Assembly (NCBI GenBank): GCA_964058805.1
Contig: CAXKVV010000461.1
Coordinates: forward strand, 1 to 39,351
Direction of reading: 5' to 3'
DNA from: Schoenoplectus triqueter
Taxonomy: Eukaryota > Streptophyta > Magnoliopsida > Poales > Cyperaceae
DNA length: 39,351 bases
Under the pieces are notes generated by a model. It searched no databases, was not told where the DNA came from, and saw only the letters and a list, made by a program, of their open reading frames with translations. Made by a program: the position numbers and the translations under genes. This document shows positions 1-12,088 of the stretch, in pieces. Within the stretch, counting starts at the first letter, position 1, and each line of letters starts with the position of its first letter.

Positions 1-958
1 TATTGCTATGATTATTTATTATTTTAACTTTTATTTTTTATTATTTTTAATATATAAAGATATTATTTTAATATTTTTATTTAGTACCCGATTAGTTAAT
101 GGATTTAAATTCGATAAGCTACTGAATCCGATTATTGACCCCCCCTGACCAAAATCCTGCATCCGCCCTTGCCTCTCAGATTTTCCAATAGTTATAAGGT
201 CCGGTGGAAATGAAACAATAAAGGACGCACGCTGTTGGCAAGGGGTGATCTATCGAGAAAGAAGGGTTAAAAAGAGGGAAAATTTGAAAATTTATTTTTT
301 AATTAAACTTTTTTAAAATTTAAATCAAGATTATCATTTTTTTTATCATTTTATAATTTTTCATGATTTTTCTTATATATTTATCTTATTTGAATTTTAT
401 TGAATTTATACGTGCTACAAGTGTTGATACGTGTCAAACACATATAAACACGAACACATCTAACACGGCGTATTAGACGTCTCACGTGTCTTAAATGTGC
501 GTGTTCGGATTTTTAAGTTTTTGACACGTTCCGTGTTGAACACGTCACGTGCTCGCATGTGACATGCACGACACACACGTTTGTCAATACACTACAACTC
601 ACGTTATTTGGAGCACTAAACCTCTAAATATTCCACCCTACAATTTTCTCAATATGTATCTCTACACCGCCCGCAACAGTACAATGCATATAAATTTTGC
701 CCACTAAATTGAATGAAGTCCCTGCTCAGTACAAAGAATATCTACTCCTAATACTTAAGGTGGTCATGTTTAGTTAAGAAATAAATGAAAAATAAACTAT
801 TTATACTTTACTTAAAGAGTTAAACATAAATAATTATTTGAGACATAAAAATGAATAATGAGGAGTTGTAACTTCATAATTTAAGGAGGTTAGAGAGACT
901 CATTAAGTTATTCCTCCAAATTATTTTTCTATGGGATTCATATTCATACTAATGATGT
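1..958. other. AT-rich transposon-like flank, no gene
   Basis: No open frame of note. Around 150-175 the sequence AAATCCTGCATCCGCCC resembles the right end of a hAT-type element whose other end would lie outside the window. From 415 to 595 there is an unusual density of ACACG/CGTGT and GTGTC/GACAC words in both orientations, typical of the foldback ends of some plant DNA transposons, but I could not pair clean termini. The rest is low-complexity A/T. Confidence 0.4.
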
Positions 959-961
959 TGC

Positions 962-993
<32 letters not shown>

Positions 994-1527
994 ATTATTA
1001 TAACATTAATTTTAATATTATAATAATATTATAATAATTATTACTATAACAATATTATTCTCAATATTTTAATATTATTATTTTATATTATATTAGTCTT
1101 ATTTGTAATAATTATTATTATTAATAATATTATGATTTTACTAACATTATTATTAATAAATTATCATTATTAATTTTAGTTTTTTACTTATATATTATTA
1201 TTCAATGATACTATCATATATTATTATTAATTCTATATAATTATTTAACTATTAATATTGATATATTAATTATTTTAAAATATAATTATGATTATGAATT
1301 ATATTATATTATATTATATTTTATATCATTACATATTTATTATTTTACTATTATCGTTACAATATTTTTTTTTAACAACAACAATAATAATATAATATGC
1401 TGATAATATCATCATTGTCACAATCATCATGATGGTTATTATGGTAATTAATTATTTTATATTATTATTATGATTATTAACTTTATTATATTTTAATATA
1501 ATTATATAATTATTTTTATCAATCTAA

Positions 1528-1561
<34 letters not shown>

Positions 1562-1685
1562 ATAATAATAAAAGTAGCAATAATAAGAAATAATAATTGT
1601 AATAATAATAATTAATATTAATATTATAATATCTTATGACATCATCATCCTCATCATAATATTTATTTTTATTGAATTATTGATA
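959..1685. repeat. (TTA)n-rich low-complexity tract
   Basis: Uninterrupted TTA triplets run from about 962 to 991 and again from about 1530 to 1560. The second run is followed directly by AAT triplets, so it can fold back on itself. Between the runs lies near-pure A/T built of degenerate TTA/ATA triplets. This is a decayed microsatellite, with no coding signal. Confidence 0.8.
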
Positions 1686-1789
1686 ATACATTATATTTTA
1701 TTTAATGTAATGACATAAGATTTTCCTATTCTCTGCACTCTCAGCGAGAATTGATGCCTTAGAGATGTAACTCCAGCAAAGTAAACAAG

Positions 1790-3355
1790 CAAAAATGATC
1801 GAGAATGTCCAATCAATGTCTTGCGATATTTGTAGAGATGAAGGCCACAACTACCTGGGGTTTCTTCTGGCACAACCAGATAAAGGGACGAGTCCAACCA
1901 ACTCGATCAATAATAAGTCTTCGTTCATGTCAAACCCACTTTACGAGCATTCGTTCATGTCTAATCCACTTTATGAGCCCCAACCAGAGGATTCGTTTGA
2001 ATTCCAAAAGTGAGTGCAAGGACGATCAAATTCAGAGAATTATGGGAACTACGACCAGAACTCATATCAGAACAAGCAATGCGACCATTAGTTTCAGCAA
2101 CCCTCTGGGAGTGGTAGCTGTAACTTTTATCAGAACGCTTCATTTCTGAATCAAGACAGTAGATCTTAGTTCAATCAATTGAGACTCACTTACATTGTCT
2201 CAGCTGTCACTAATTCATATAAGAGCAAGAAAAGACAAATTAGGTCTTTTTGGAGTAGATACGGGCTATTAACGCATAATTTATGAGACTCAATGTGAGA
2301 GGACAAGATAATAAAGGTTCCAATGTTGCATCCGCCTCCGCAAAATGTGGTAAGATACCTAGAAAATCCGAGACAAATCCCAAAGGAGAGATAAAGACGA
2401 CAACATCGAGGGACGAGCTTTGTAGTTCATAGTTCCCTGACATGTAGGAAGTAAAAGGGACTCTGAGAAGTGGAACTTCATATCAAGGCTCATCCATGTC
2501 GACAGAAGAAAAAATAAAGATCACGAGAGAAGCACCACATGAACGCCTTATGAACCCTGAAGATCCAAGCATTGAAGAAATTTCTTACGAGAAGGAACCT
2601 GAAAGTGCAAAACCAATCAACTATATTTTACCTGAACTTGCAAGAAAAAGCACGAGCACCAAGGAATCAGATCCTCATACAACTCGTGTATAGCTCACGC
2701 AACCTATATGCATTGATTCCAATCCGAGAAAGAAGAAGGGAATAGAGAAATAACTTTTGTACCAGCCACAAGTTCCTTTCCCTCAAAGACTTGCTAAGGC
2801 CGAGCTAGACGAGCAATTTCAGAAGTTCATGTAAGTTCTCAATCAGCTCTAAATCATTATCATTTTTACTGATGCACTGGCGCAGATGCCTACCTACACC
2901 AAATTTCGGAAGGATATACTCTCCAACAAGCGCAGTCTTGGAGAAGGCTCTATGTGACTTAGGAGTGAGCGTGAGTCTTATACCACGCACAATCTTTGAA
3001 TGAATGGGCATTAGTGAAATGAAACCAACACAAATGACTATCCAACTAGCCGACGCCTCAATTCGACTACCTCTCGGGATAGTAGAAGATGTACTGGTGA
3101 ATGTGAGAAAAATCTTTGTGTCAGGAGACTTTGTTGTAATGAAAATAAAAGAGGGTAAAAAAGTATCAATCATTCTTGGAAGACCATTTTGAAGGACAAT
3201 AAGAGTGGTTGCATACATAAAAGAAGGCACACCCACCGTGAGGATAGGAGATGAGCAGATCCAATTTCAATTCGACCGAGCAGTCAACCGTGGTTGGGGA
3301 AAAATAGATGAAGGGGAAGCCGAACGGGTCAATGCACTGAACAACAATGATTTTT
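1790..3355 (+). pseudogene. Ty3-gypsy (Athila-like) gag-protease relic, copy 1
   Basis: This is the decayed Gag to protease part of a plant Ty3-gypsy retrotransposon. Seen in order: a zinc-knuckle-like CDIC...H (about 1822-1860) whose expected last Cys reads Phe; a QN/SN-rich Gag stretch to about 2150; FPQRLAKAELDEQF (about 2780-2823); DALAQMPTYTKF and DILSNK (about 2870-2935); then a retropepsin-like segment with DLGVSVSL (about 2958-2981), LADASIRLPLGIVEDVLV (about 3045-3100) and IILGRPF (about 3171-3191). These match the recalled order of Athila-type gag-pro polyproteins. Stop codons (for example after GRPF and in the Gag part) and several frameshifts make it non-functional. No reverse transcriptase, RNase H or integrase is visible next to it. 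The family call is firm at superfamily level; Athila lineage is an inference. Confidence 0.75.
1921..1980 (+). repeat. 30-bp tandem duplication inside gag relic
   Basis: Two adjacent 30-bp units (1921-1950 and 1951-1980) differ by only a few bases and encode SFMSNPLYE twice in the same frame. The in-frame length suggests the duplication arose while the Gag was still coding. Confidence 0.85.
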
Positions 3356-3399
3356 GACCTAATGATAATAATCAGCCGCAAAATTTGAACTAAAAACTC

Positions 3400-3707
3400 A
3401 ACAAACCTAACCAAGGTTGCAGGTAGCAACCATTTGAGCTAAATGCACCTTTAAAGTCTAACATGGAGCTAAGAAAAATTTATGCAAGAGAAAAAGATCA
3501 CCAATCAATAAGTTGCCGATCAAATTAAGGATTTGGGCATAAAAATTGATCACTTGACAACTCATGGGAAAATTCTTGAGACCCAAGTGGCACAGCTAGT
3601 GGCACGTCCCTCACAACAGTTGGGCACATTCCATATTCAACCCAACCTCATGTAAATGGAGCATGTTGATGTTATTTTCTTGAGAAGTGAGGAGAAAGCA
3701 GAGAAGT
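3400..3707 (+). pseudogene. Ty3-gypsy (Athila-like) Gag C-terminus relic, copy 2 (left part)
   Basis: Downstream of the copy-1 protease the reading returns to Gag-like sequence. QPFELNAPLKSNMELRKIY is at about 3430-3486, ETQVAQLVARPSQQLGT at about 3579-3629, and EHVDVIFLRS at about 3660-3690. The last resembles the NAITLRSGK-type box that ends Gag in this lineage. Stops interrupt the frame. Because Gag follows protease here, this is best read as the start of a second copy or a rearrangement. It ends at the GAAGT target site at 3703-3707, where another element is inserted. The continuation is at 12089. Confidence 0.6.
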
Positions 3708-4599
3708 TGTTAAACCATAAAATAATTAGCAAGCTAATAGTAATAACTGATAAAGTTAATGAATTAGTTTAAATAAAATAGCAAGTAAATCCAAGTGAAT
3801 AATTGAAATAATTTAATATTATCACAACAATCTAACTAAACCAAGGTTTAAAGTCTTACAAAAAAAAATAAAATGAAATGAGTATTCAAAAGATCCTTAA
3901 AACTATTAAATAATATTAAAGAATAACTTGGATGATGCCTAAGAATCATGCAATGAGTTAATAAATTCAAATGAAAGAAAACATAACAAAATTAAAATCT
4001 TTGGTAAACAAAATAAAATATCATTGACAATAATAATAATTAGAAATAAAATGACAAATAAGAAACTATAACAATAACAATATAATGATATCCTAAAAAC
4101 GTATCCAATTAAAATACATAATTTACGACCTTGCAAACTAACAAGCTAATGATCTGTAAATTCTAGAGCTATTGATTTACTAAACAGAAATGAAGAAAGA
4201 TCTGGAATTATGTTATGAATTAAAAATATGACTCAAAGAGAAAAATCAAAGTTATCACATGAATGAACACAAAAACTATGACACAGAGTATCCAAAAAAT
4301 AAAATTTTCAACTTTTGTCCAGAGAATCATGTAACCTCTATGCCACCTTCCAAAGAGCTCAACGATTTTTCTCACAAATCCTACTCACTACACCAAAGTG
4401 CACAGATCCTTCACCTGACCCGATCTCTAAATTTCCACCTCTCCCTCCTTTAACCCGCTTGTTGTCTCTCTCTCTCTTTCGACGACCTGATCCTTCACTT
4501 GACCCCTCTTCCTCTAAACTCCTCTAGTGATTCCCAGATTTTGCACGCTCTCTCTCCATCGGGTTGCATCAACCACGTCTACCCCTCAAATCACTCCCC

Positions 4600-4940
4600 T
4601 CGAACGACTCTCTCTCTCTCTCTCTCTTCCTCGTGATTTCCCCTTCTTTGACGAAGACCCCCCTTCAGAGTGGTAATTCCCTCACCCACCTCTGTCAGGC
4701 CATGTCAGAACCTGACACCAGCGGCGACTTGCTATCACTATCATTTCTCTCCCTCTATGTGTACACGCAACACACCCACTCCCGTCCCCCCCTGTCGGGC
4801 ACGCTATTAAAGGGGCAGCACCCCTTTTCAAACACTTGGTAACCTAAATCTTCTCCACTCCATTCTTTCTTGCTCTATGCTCTTTTGTTGGATTTATCTC
4901 AGTTTTGTTGTTGACCCTACCGAGAGAGAGAGAGGTAGCA
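4600..4940 (+). promoter_or_regulatory. Putative LTR promoter: CT tracts, TATTAAA box
   Basis: A (CT)n run at about 4607-4627 is followed by a C-rich segment and a TATA-like TATTAAA at 4805-4811. About 30 bp further lies pyrimidine-rich sequence that could carry a start site, then a (GA)n run at about 4922-4935. Its position inside the LTR fits a U3/R boundary. This is a motif call only. Confidence 0.4.
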
Positions 4941-7900
4941 ACTGGCAGTTGTGTTGTGGTCGATTTGGTCTGTTACCCCTTTCCCCTTCCTTTTCGAGTT
5001 CGCCTCTGTTTTCTCCCTTCTTGCTTATTGGTACGCTTTACCACTGATTTGCCTTGTGGGTTGTGATTTTAGCTGCTTGATGAATGGTTTATTTAGAGTG
5101 CTTTTTCCTGTTAAATTGTCTTATCGTCTTCACGCCTTGTTGTGTGCTTGTTGTGATGATTTGTGCTGGTCTTGGTGCCTTATTTTGTTTTGTTGCATAT
5201 TTGCCACACCTCACTTGTGTGATGGTTTTCAGACCGGCAACAACCATAATTGTGTTGCTTGCTAATGTACCTTGGTACACTGGTATTGCTAGTACCAGTG
5301 AGGCGAGGACCCGGTGTCGATCGCTCTGCCTGATCTGAATTGTGGATTACTTGAGCGGTTGCGGTTTGTTTAATCAGTTGGGTTGTGATTTGGACTTGTG
5401 AATTAAACTGCTTGAAGCGGGTTGCCTTGGGTTTGATACTAGTACATGATCATTTCTTGATTTAAGACTAGTAGGTGTATGCTACTGATCTGCTACCAAA
5501 CTGATTCACCTCTCACACCTGTTACTATTGATTTATGTTTGGGCTCTATTTTGATATTGGCTCGGTTACTGATTTGGTCGGGTTCATGAATTGGGGCTTG
5601 ATTGTGATTACTAGACATGTCCCTATTTGCTGATTTTGTTACCAATATTAGCTATACCAATTGTGTTACTCACTCGTCTGTTACAGTCATCGGTTGTTGC
5701 TTCTGCTGATCTCATTTCTTTTCTGGTATGTGATTGTTCTGATTTCTGGCATGCTGGTTTAAGTTTTCTGAACCCTATTGGGTCACTAGCCCTGATAATG
5801 ACTCCCCCTTGAGGCTACTGTGATTGGTTTTGTATTGGTTTGTTTGTTTGTTTGCTAATTGAGTGGGCGACCTATCTCCAGAGTAGAGCGGCTCCGCAAT
5901 TCTCACCAGCACTCTCTAGTACGAATTCCTAAAATTTATTTTTTTAAAAAAAAAAAAGAACCCAAACCTAAAAATATTTTGTTTTCAAAAATAAATCGAA
6001 TTACGACATTTTCTGACCAAACCTTGATTTAGAGAACAAATTTGACCCGTCATTTACATACGGTATTTTGACTAGTATTTTTGGGGCCTACTCGCATTCA
6101 CATGTCAATTCATGTCATTTGCATGTAGGTAGGAATAGGATTAGAATTTAAAAATTAGTCCCGAGTTAGATTTAATTAAGAGATAAATAAATTATGGATT
6201 ACAATTATTAAGATTAAAATATTATTATTAAATAATTAAGTAATATAGGTAGTTAAACATGCATAATAAAGCATGGGAGTGTTGAGAGGTGCGTACGCTA
6301 TTCGATTAGCCGGTGGGACCCCTTGGTCCATATATATTTGAGTACCTCTACATGTCGGTCATTCGTCGATCTCGTTACTTGACGGGTTTGATAATGCCAC
6401 GAGAGTTTTCTATCTGATCAATATTATTATTATTATCATATGATTCATTTCCCAAATTTATTTGAGTGATTAGGATATGACTTTCAATATTTAGTGTGGC
6501 GGTCATATTTGAGTTATGAATTCTATTTTATTTTATTATATTACTATTTAGCCAGCTTAGTTGAGATCTCAATATGTTCGAAGAGTTTTCTCCTTTGGCC
6601 CCTGATTGGTACAGAGAAAGTCGGGAGCTCTTCTTTGGCCTCTGGTTGGTACAAAGAGTCTCTCATTGTTATTATATTATTTTCTCATTTATAGATAATT
6701 ATTTTCTTACGGCGATATGGCAACCGAGGTCATATTTTAATCTATTTGTTTTATTGTTTACCCCTGAAAATTCGGGGAATTGAAAAGACAAATTATGGCA
6801 AAATCAAATTCTCCATAAAATTCTGAGAATTTTCATATATTACTTGATATTTTTGGAGTTACATAAGTCAAAAAAATTTCAAATTATCGATTAATATAAT
6901 GAAAAATTAATTAATCAAACGTTAAAAATTAATTGATGCTTGACCAAGGGGCAAAATGGTAAATAAAAATTACCATAAATTTTATTATATTTCAAGAAAT
7001 TTTTGAGCAAATTTTGGTGCAATTTGGACAAAGAGATCTTTGAGAAACAATTTAAAAGCAAAGGAGAAATAAGAAAATCAGTAAATGGAGGGCTCCAATT
7101 AAAAATCAAAATGGAGGGGCTAAATTCGAAAATTCCCATGCTACAGTGCTAGCTACAGTAACCCGAGCTTCCACTATCCAAAAATTTAAAAATGGTGATG
7201 GTGCTCCTGTGCGACAAAAAACCACATATTATATACCGTTGGAAAGAGCACGGTGAGGAGAATACAATGAGATAAAGAACTTGCAAAATGGTTGAGCAGT
7301 TTAGAAGAAAACCGAAGGGGAAGTTTCCGATCCAAAAATGAAATTGAGCAATCCGAACCATAATTGATCAAATTGACACTTCAAACACCTTCTCCATGGT
7401 CACAAGAGATTGTTTGAGGGCTTGGTTGAATTTCATAAGCTTTAAATTGGTGAGACCACGAACTCGCAAATCGGGTCAAAAACCGAGTTGGTCAAATTCT
7501 ATACCAGAGCATTCTATTGATTGAATAAACATTATAGATCAATTCCTGAGATCAATTAGATGCTAATCAAGCTTTGAAACACAAGAAATGGTGAAGAAAT
7601 GAAGGAGAGACGACTATGTGGTTTGAAATCGGGTTTGAAGGCAAAAACGGGTCTCGGGTGCGTAATTGTGATCCGGCAAGGTCTAAAATGCAGGAAGGGA
7701 GTGGCAAGAACGTGTTTGAACCTCTACAACATTCTAGAAGTCCCTAGAATCATCTGGTGACCAAGTGGTGGTTAGAGAGGGCAAATTTATAAATTTTCAG
7801 CAAACATAACAAACTCCACTTGTGCCCCACTTGTCCTCTCAGCTATTAGAGCACATTTAAAACACTTAGAACTGGTCTAATACACCACAAAACGTTCAGA

Positions 7901-7994
7901 AGAGTATGAGAAATTGAATGAAGGGAGTTGGTGCATAAATTGGTCAAAGAAAAGTCAAACCGATCTCATACACCCATCTACTACCCCCTAGGCC

Positions 7995-8002
7995 TATATA
8001 AA
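7995..8002 (+). promoter_or_regulatory. TATA box TATATAAA of the inserted LTR
   Basis: TATATAAA is followed by a C/T-rich stretch (CCCCTCTCCTCC) and CA-rich leader-like sequence, the normal arrangement for a plant LTR core promoter. An AATAAAG word at about 8262 could belong to the matching polyadenylation region. Confidence 0.5.
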
Positions 8003-8339
8003 CCCCTCTCCTCCTTCAAACACAAGAGACACAACCCATCCCAAGCTGAATGCTAATCCAAAACGCTGCCAAAACCAATTAAAGCTCAAATTAGATACAA
8101 AATAAGATCCAATCTTTGAGTTGAGATCAAAATCAAGCCCAAAGATACAAGATTCAATAAAATCCTCTTCTACTCAAGCTACAAATTAGATCTAGATAGC
8201 AATATATCATGTAAATATAGATATCAAGAGTGTATTAGAGCTTGTAATTTTGATTCGTGCAATAAAGATGAAATTTTTCATGTGCAATATCGATTTTTCT
8301 TCTTCTTCTTTATGTTCTTATGTTGCAATTCGATCTTTT

Positions 8340-8900
8340 TCATTTTCTTTCTTTTCTTTTGGCTCAAATCTGCATGTAAACATCATTGAATGTTAGATTG
8401 AAGCTAAATGATGCATTTAAACCGTTTAAGATCAATGAATCCCTTATAAATGCAAAATCAGCCCTAAAATAGCTAAAAATGCAATAAAATAAAAAACGGG
8501 ATGAGATCTTCTCCAAATCTTATAAAACTTTCAGATCTCGTAGAAATAAGTCATATGAATCTACAAAAACTGATTTTACATTTTTTTGATTTTTCTATAA
8601 AAAGTTATAGCCTTTTTAATTCTAAAAAAACAGCAAGTTCTGGTAACATCCATTTTCTCTTTCCCTTTTTCATTTTTTTTTCATTTTTTTTCATTTTTTT
8701 CATTTTTCTTTTGGATCAAATCTTCATACAAAAAATGTAATAAAAAGAAAAATAGGATGAGATCTACTCTAAATCTTATAAAACTTTCAGATCTCGTAGA
8801 AATAAGTCATATGAATCTATAAAAACTGATTTTATATTTTTTTAATTTTTTTGTAAAAAGTTATAGCCTTTTTAGATCTGAAAAACAACAAATACTAGTA
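8340..8900 (+). repeat. Diverged direct repeat, offset about 255 bp
   Basis: A block beginning GGATGAGATC (about 8499) and running through AAACTTTCAGATCTCGTAG to TTATAGCCTTTTT recurs at about 8754-8870 with a few substitutions. The flanking TTTTGG-TCAAATCT words are also repeated, so the duplicated unit probably includes the T-rich spacer. Confidence 0.75.
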
Positions 8901-9104
8901 CAGCATTTTCCGCTTTTACCCCTGATCTGAGTCGAAAATAAAAAATCATATCTCTGTTACTCCGATTTAATTGAAATTTTGTGAGCATCTAGATCTAGTT
9001 ATAGTGCATCTCTCTGTAAATTTTCATAATTTTTAGAGTTTCATATCATTTTATATGAATTTAAATTTAAGCATAATAAAAACCAACAAGCTCTTCTTAG
9101 TTTT

Positions 9105-9190
9105 GGTACCGGCTAATACAAAGTCGCGAGTGCCTGATTTTGGGGAGTATAAGCTTGTGCCGGCTATACACAGCCGCGAGTGCTCGCTTC
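9105..9190 (+). repeat. Two GC-richer units with GCCGGCTA...CGCGAGTGC
   Basis: Two neighbouring segments share CCGGCTA, then ACA, then CGCGAGTGC, spaced about 58 bp apart. They stand out from the surrounding A/T-rich DNA. Their function is unknown. The next kilobases (9190-10860) are A/T-rich with many AAATAAA words and no gene. Confidence 0.5.
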
Positions 9191-11314
9191 TGTTGAGATT
9201 TAAAATACTTTTTTGAAATTACATTCTTATATATGCATATTTCCCTATACAATTGATAATTACCTTCTACAAAAATAATTTTTCTTTTTTATTTTTCTGT
9301 TGAATAAAAATCCTTTTAAAACACATTTAAGATAGGCTTAAATAAAAATATTATCAAAATGAAATTTATTACAAAAATACTCCTTAAAATGTTCATATTT
9401 TTCTGAAATATTTTCTTTAGTAGATTGTTTAAAATGTTCAAAATATCCTCTGCTGTCCAGTTCAGTCCTTTATCAGAAAAGAATTAAAAAACTGTACCGA
9501 TCCGTAAATGTGATATATATATATTATTTTATATTCATAAAATACATATCAAGAGGAGTTTGTATATAAATTTTCATAAAAAAATACGCTTTAAATACCT
9601 TTCAAATAAGCAAAACAATCTTGACAGCTCCTGATTTTCAGAACCGTCTTCTGCTGGTATTTTGCTCAAAACAGTACTTTTAAGAGCTCAAAATGAAAAT
9701 TGTTTAACATAAAAGTTGTTCGTAACATCCCATTTCATATTTCTATTAAATAAAATCAATATGTTATTAACTCATTTTACTCTAAAAAAATAAAAAACAA
9801 TATTATCTGCTGAAATCTTCGTAAATTTTCAGATTTGTCCGTTTCTAATATTCCTCCCGAAATAATATTTTAAAGTATTCAAATTAAAAAATATTCAAAC
9901 TAAATGTTATTCATAACATTGTCATTGATATTTTTATCAAATAAAATTAGTATCCTACTAATATATTTTTCTCAAAAAGTCTAAAAAGATCACTACTTAA
10001 TTATATATTTTTTTACCGATAAAAATCAGAAAAATATTATGGTCCATTCTAAAAAAAATATTTTGAAATCATAAATATTTTGATAATAAGTATAAATAAA
10101 AATATAATAAAATTTCTTTATAAATAGATCTTAAGAAAATAAATTAAAAATAGTTTCATAATAAATCATTTTCATTAAAGAATAATCATTTCAAGATAAA
10201 ATATAATAATTAGAATAAAAATCATAATAAAATAAAATAAAATAAATGCATTCATTGAAAATATATAATAAAAATAAATAATATAAAAAATAATAAGATA
10301 AAAATTTTCTTAATATAAATAAATATAATTTTTATTCATTAAATCAAATTCTAAATAAAAATATTCAAAAATACAAAAATAAAAAAATTAAATATATAAT
10401 GAATAAAAAAATAAAATAATAAAATAAATATAACTCTTATTCATAATCAAAGAAAAATTAAATAAAAATGAATTAAATAAATAAATACATAAATAAAAAG
10501 TAAAAGACTTTATGATTTTTATTTTTACCAATTAAAGATAAATTCAATTTCAAAACTAAATCAACATTCACCTAAAATAAAGATCAAAATAAAAAAAAAA
10601 GTAACTCTCAAAATTAAATAAATTTAAATATCAATAAATAAATAAAATATTAGTAAAAATAATAATAATAAAACTAAAAGACTTTTTCTTCTTCTTATCA
10701 AATAAAAATTCAATTTTAGAATTAAACCAACCTTAATCTAAAATAAAAATAAATCTCAACATTCAAGACTAAATAAATTTAAATAAGATAAGTTCAAATA
10801 ATAAATAAATAAATAAAAACTAAATCATTTTATCAATAAAAAATAAAAAGTCAATTCACAAGGTGTAAACTACCTTGAAAAGTCCATATATTTCATTCTC
10901 TTACTCACAGCGATTGCTTAAAATTGCTTAACTATTTTGTTTATTTTCTTTTTCTTAATCAGAGGTTCCTCGGGTTCAAAGCCCAGAGTAATTAACAATG
11001 GGGGCTTGCGCCCATTGGAATCTTAAAGACCCCACAATCTCTAAAACATTTAAATGTGCATTCCAAATTTATATAAATATACCCCAATGCACACTTAGAG
11101 GGATCTCCGTGTCCTTCTTCCGCAATTCATCGTCCAGTTCCTTTTTCAGGGCAGTGAGAGGCGCGAAAAAGGGTCGCACATTTTTATTGTGAGGTAGACT
11201 ACCAGATTCAGATAATCAGAGTATGTGTTTTTTAACCATTCACTCTCCTAGGCGATATCACCTTGGAAAACCAAATTTTTTCGTTAGCATTGCCGCTCAC
11301 ATAAATAAAAATCC

Positions 11315-11406
11315 TAAGTTTGTAAGTTGGGTCGTTGGTGACGCCCGCTTAGGTTAGTCTCAAGTTCATAAGTTGGGATGTTGGTGACGCCTGCTTGAGG
11401 ATGAGT
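11315..11406 (+). repeat. 46-bp tandem duplication in the long LTR
   Basis: Units 11315-11360 and 11361-11406 share GTAAGTTGGG/ATAAGTTGGG, GTTGGTGACGCC and GCTT with scattered changes. The partner LTR near 20530 lacks both copies in recognisable form, so the duplication belongs to this LTR copy. Confidence 0.75.
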
Positions 11407-12088
11407 TTGGTAGTTTGGTTATTACAGGTGTTTCTTTCTCGTGTTATATGTTTATCTTATATTATTTCCAAATATTTTTTATTTTGGATTTCTTTGTCAT
11501 TCCATGTCATTGCATAGTAGTGATTTCTTAAAAAGTTGCATAAATACTTTAAAAAGGTGCACATAATTATTATTATATTATATTTAAAATACCAATATTG
11601 ATATTTGGGTCCAGTCTAGAAAAGAAGATTAAATTTTAAGACTGAATTTAAATTAGTACTGAGTAATTTTTAAATTTCTTATGTTTTCACGATGGTTGTA
11701 GGATCCAAGTATTCAGGTGCGGAATTTTTCTTGGAGAGAGTGCTAGGAGCAGTCTTGCGTGATAACAGAGGTGTTTCACCACATCAGCATTGTGATATAG
11801 GTAGTTTTGGTTAGGACTCCTCAAGTTATCAAGTTTTTTTTTCTTCTTTTGGGTCTTTATTTGAGAGATTTTGCTGCCCGTTCCGATGGAGTCAGTCCCG
11901 CCAATGTAGATATTGTATTTTTACTGTTATTCTGGACTGTATGTTGTCATGTATTTATTACTATTATTGTTGTTGTTGTGGTATTGTACTTTCTTTATTT
12001 AGCCTTCTATACGCATGTCTTTTCGTGCGTACATGGTGAGATTAATCACTCCTAATCCGATTTAAATATTTTGGAGTGTGATAGAAGT

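Larger units (their letters stand above)
6755..11180 (+). mobile_element. 4.4-kb TG...CA insertion (solo-LTR-like) inside the long LTR
   Basis: Aligning the split LTR with its uninterrupted partner (about 20490-20560) shows extra DNA starting at TGTTTACCCC (6755) and ending GTCGCACA (11180). The host LTR reads TTTAT just before the insertion and TTTTTAT just after, a slightly imperfect target duplication. The interior holds a strong TATA box at 7995, a direct repeat at 8340-8900 and a long A/T-rich tail, but no gag, protease, reverse transcriptase or integrase. The two ends are not similar to each other, so it is not a complete element with paired LTRs. A very long solo LTR, as in Ogre/Tat or Athila-type elements, is the best reading. 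Confidence 0.6.
3708..12083 (+). mobile_element. Long LTR (Tekay/Del-like Ty3-gypsy), solo, split by another insertion
   Basis: The element begins TGTTAAACC and ends GGAGTGTGATA, and the 5-bp word GAAGT sits immediately outside both ends (3703-3707 and 12084-12088). Segments 5981-6754 and 11183-12083 align along their whole length with the second LTR at 18482-21246. Without the internal insertion the LTR would be about 3.95 kb, long but within the range known for Tekay/Del and related lineages. No primer binding site follows its end, and the Athila-like sequence continues on both sides, so it is read as a solo LTR. The terminal CA has become TA. The part 3708-5980 has no partner in the window, so its membership rests on the TG start and the target duplication. 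Confidence 0.7.

Noticed and set aside
4951..5338. 104- and 84-codon frames rich in Cys, Leu and Phe as a small secreted or membrane protein
   Set aside because: Two overlapping frames in T/G-rich DNA inside an LTR. Hydrophobicity follows from T-rich composition.
10945..10990. tRNA or SINE B-box (GGTTCAAAGCC)
   Set aside because: No matching A-box at the right distance and no cloverleaf could be drawn.
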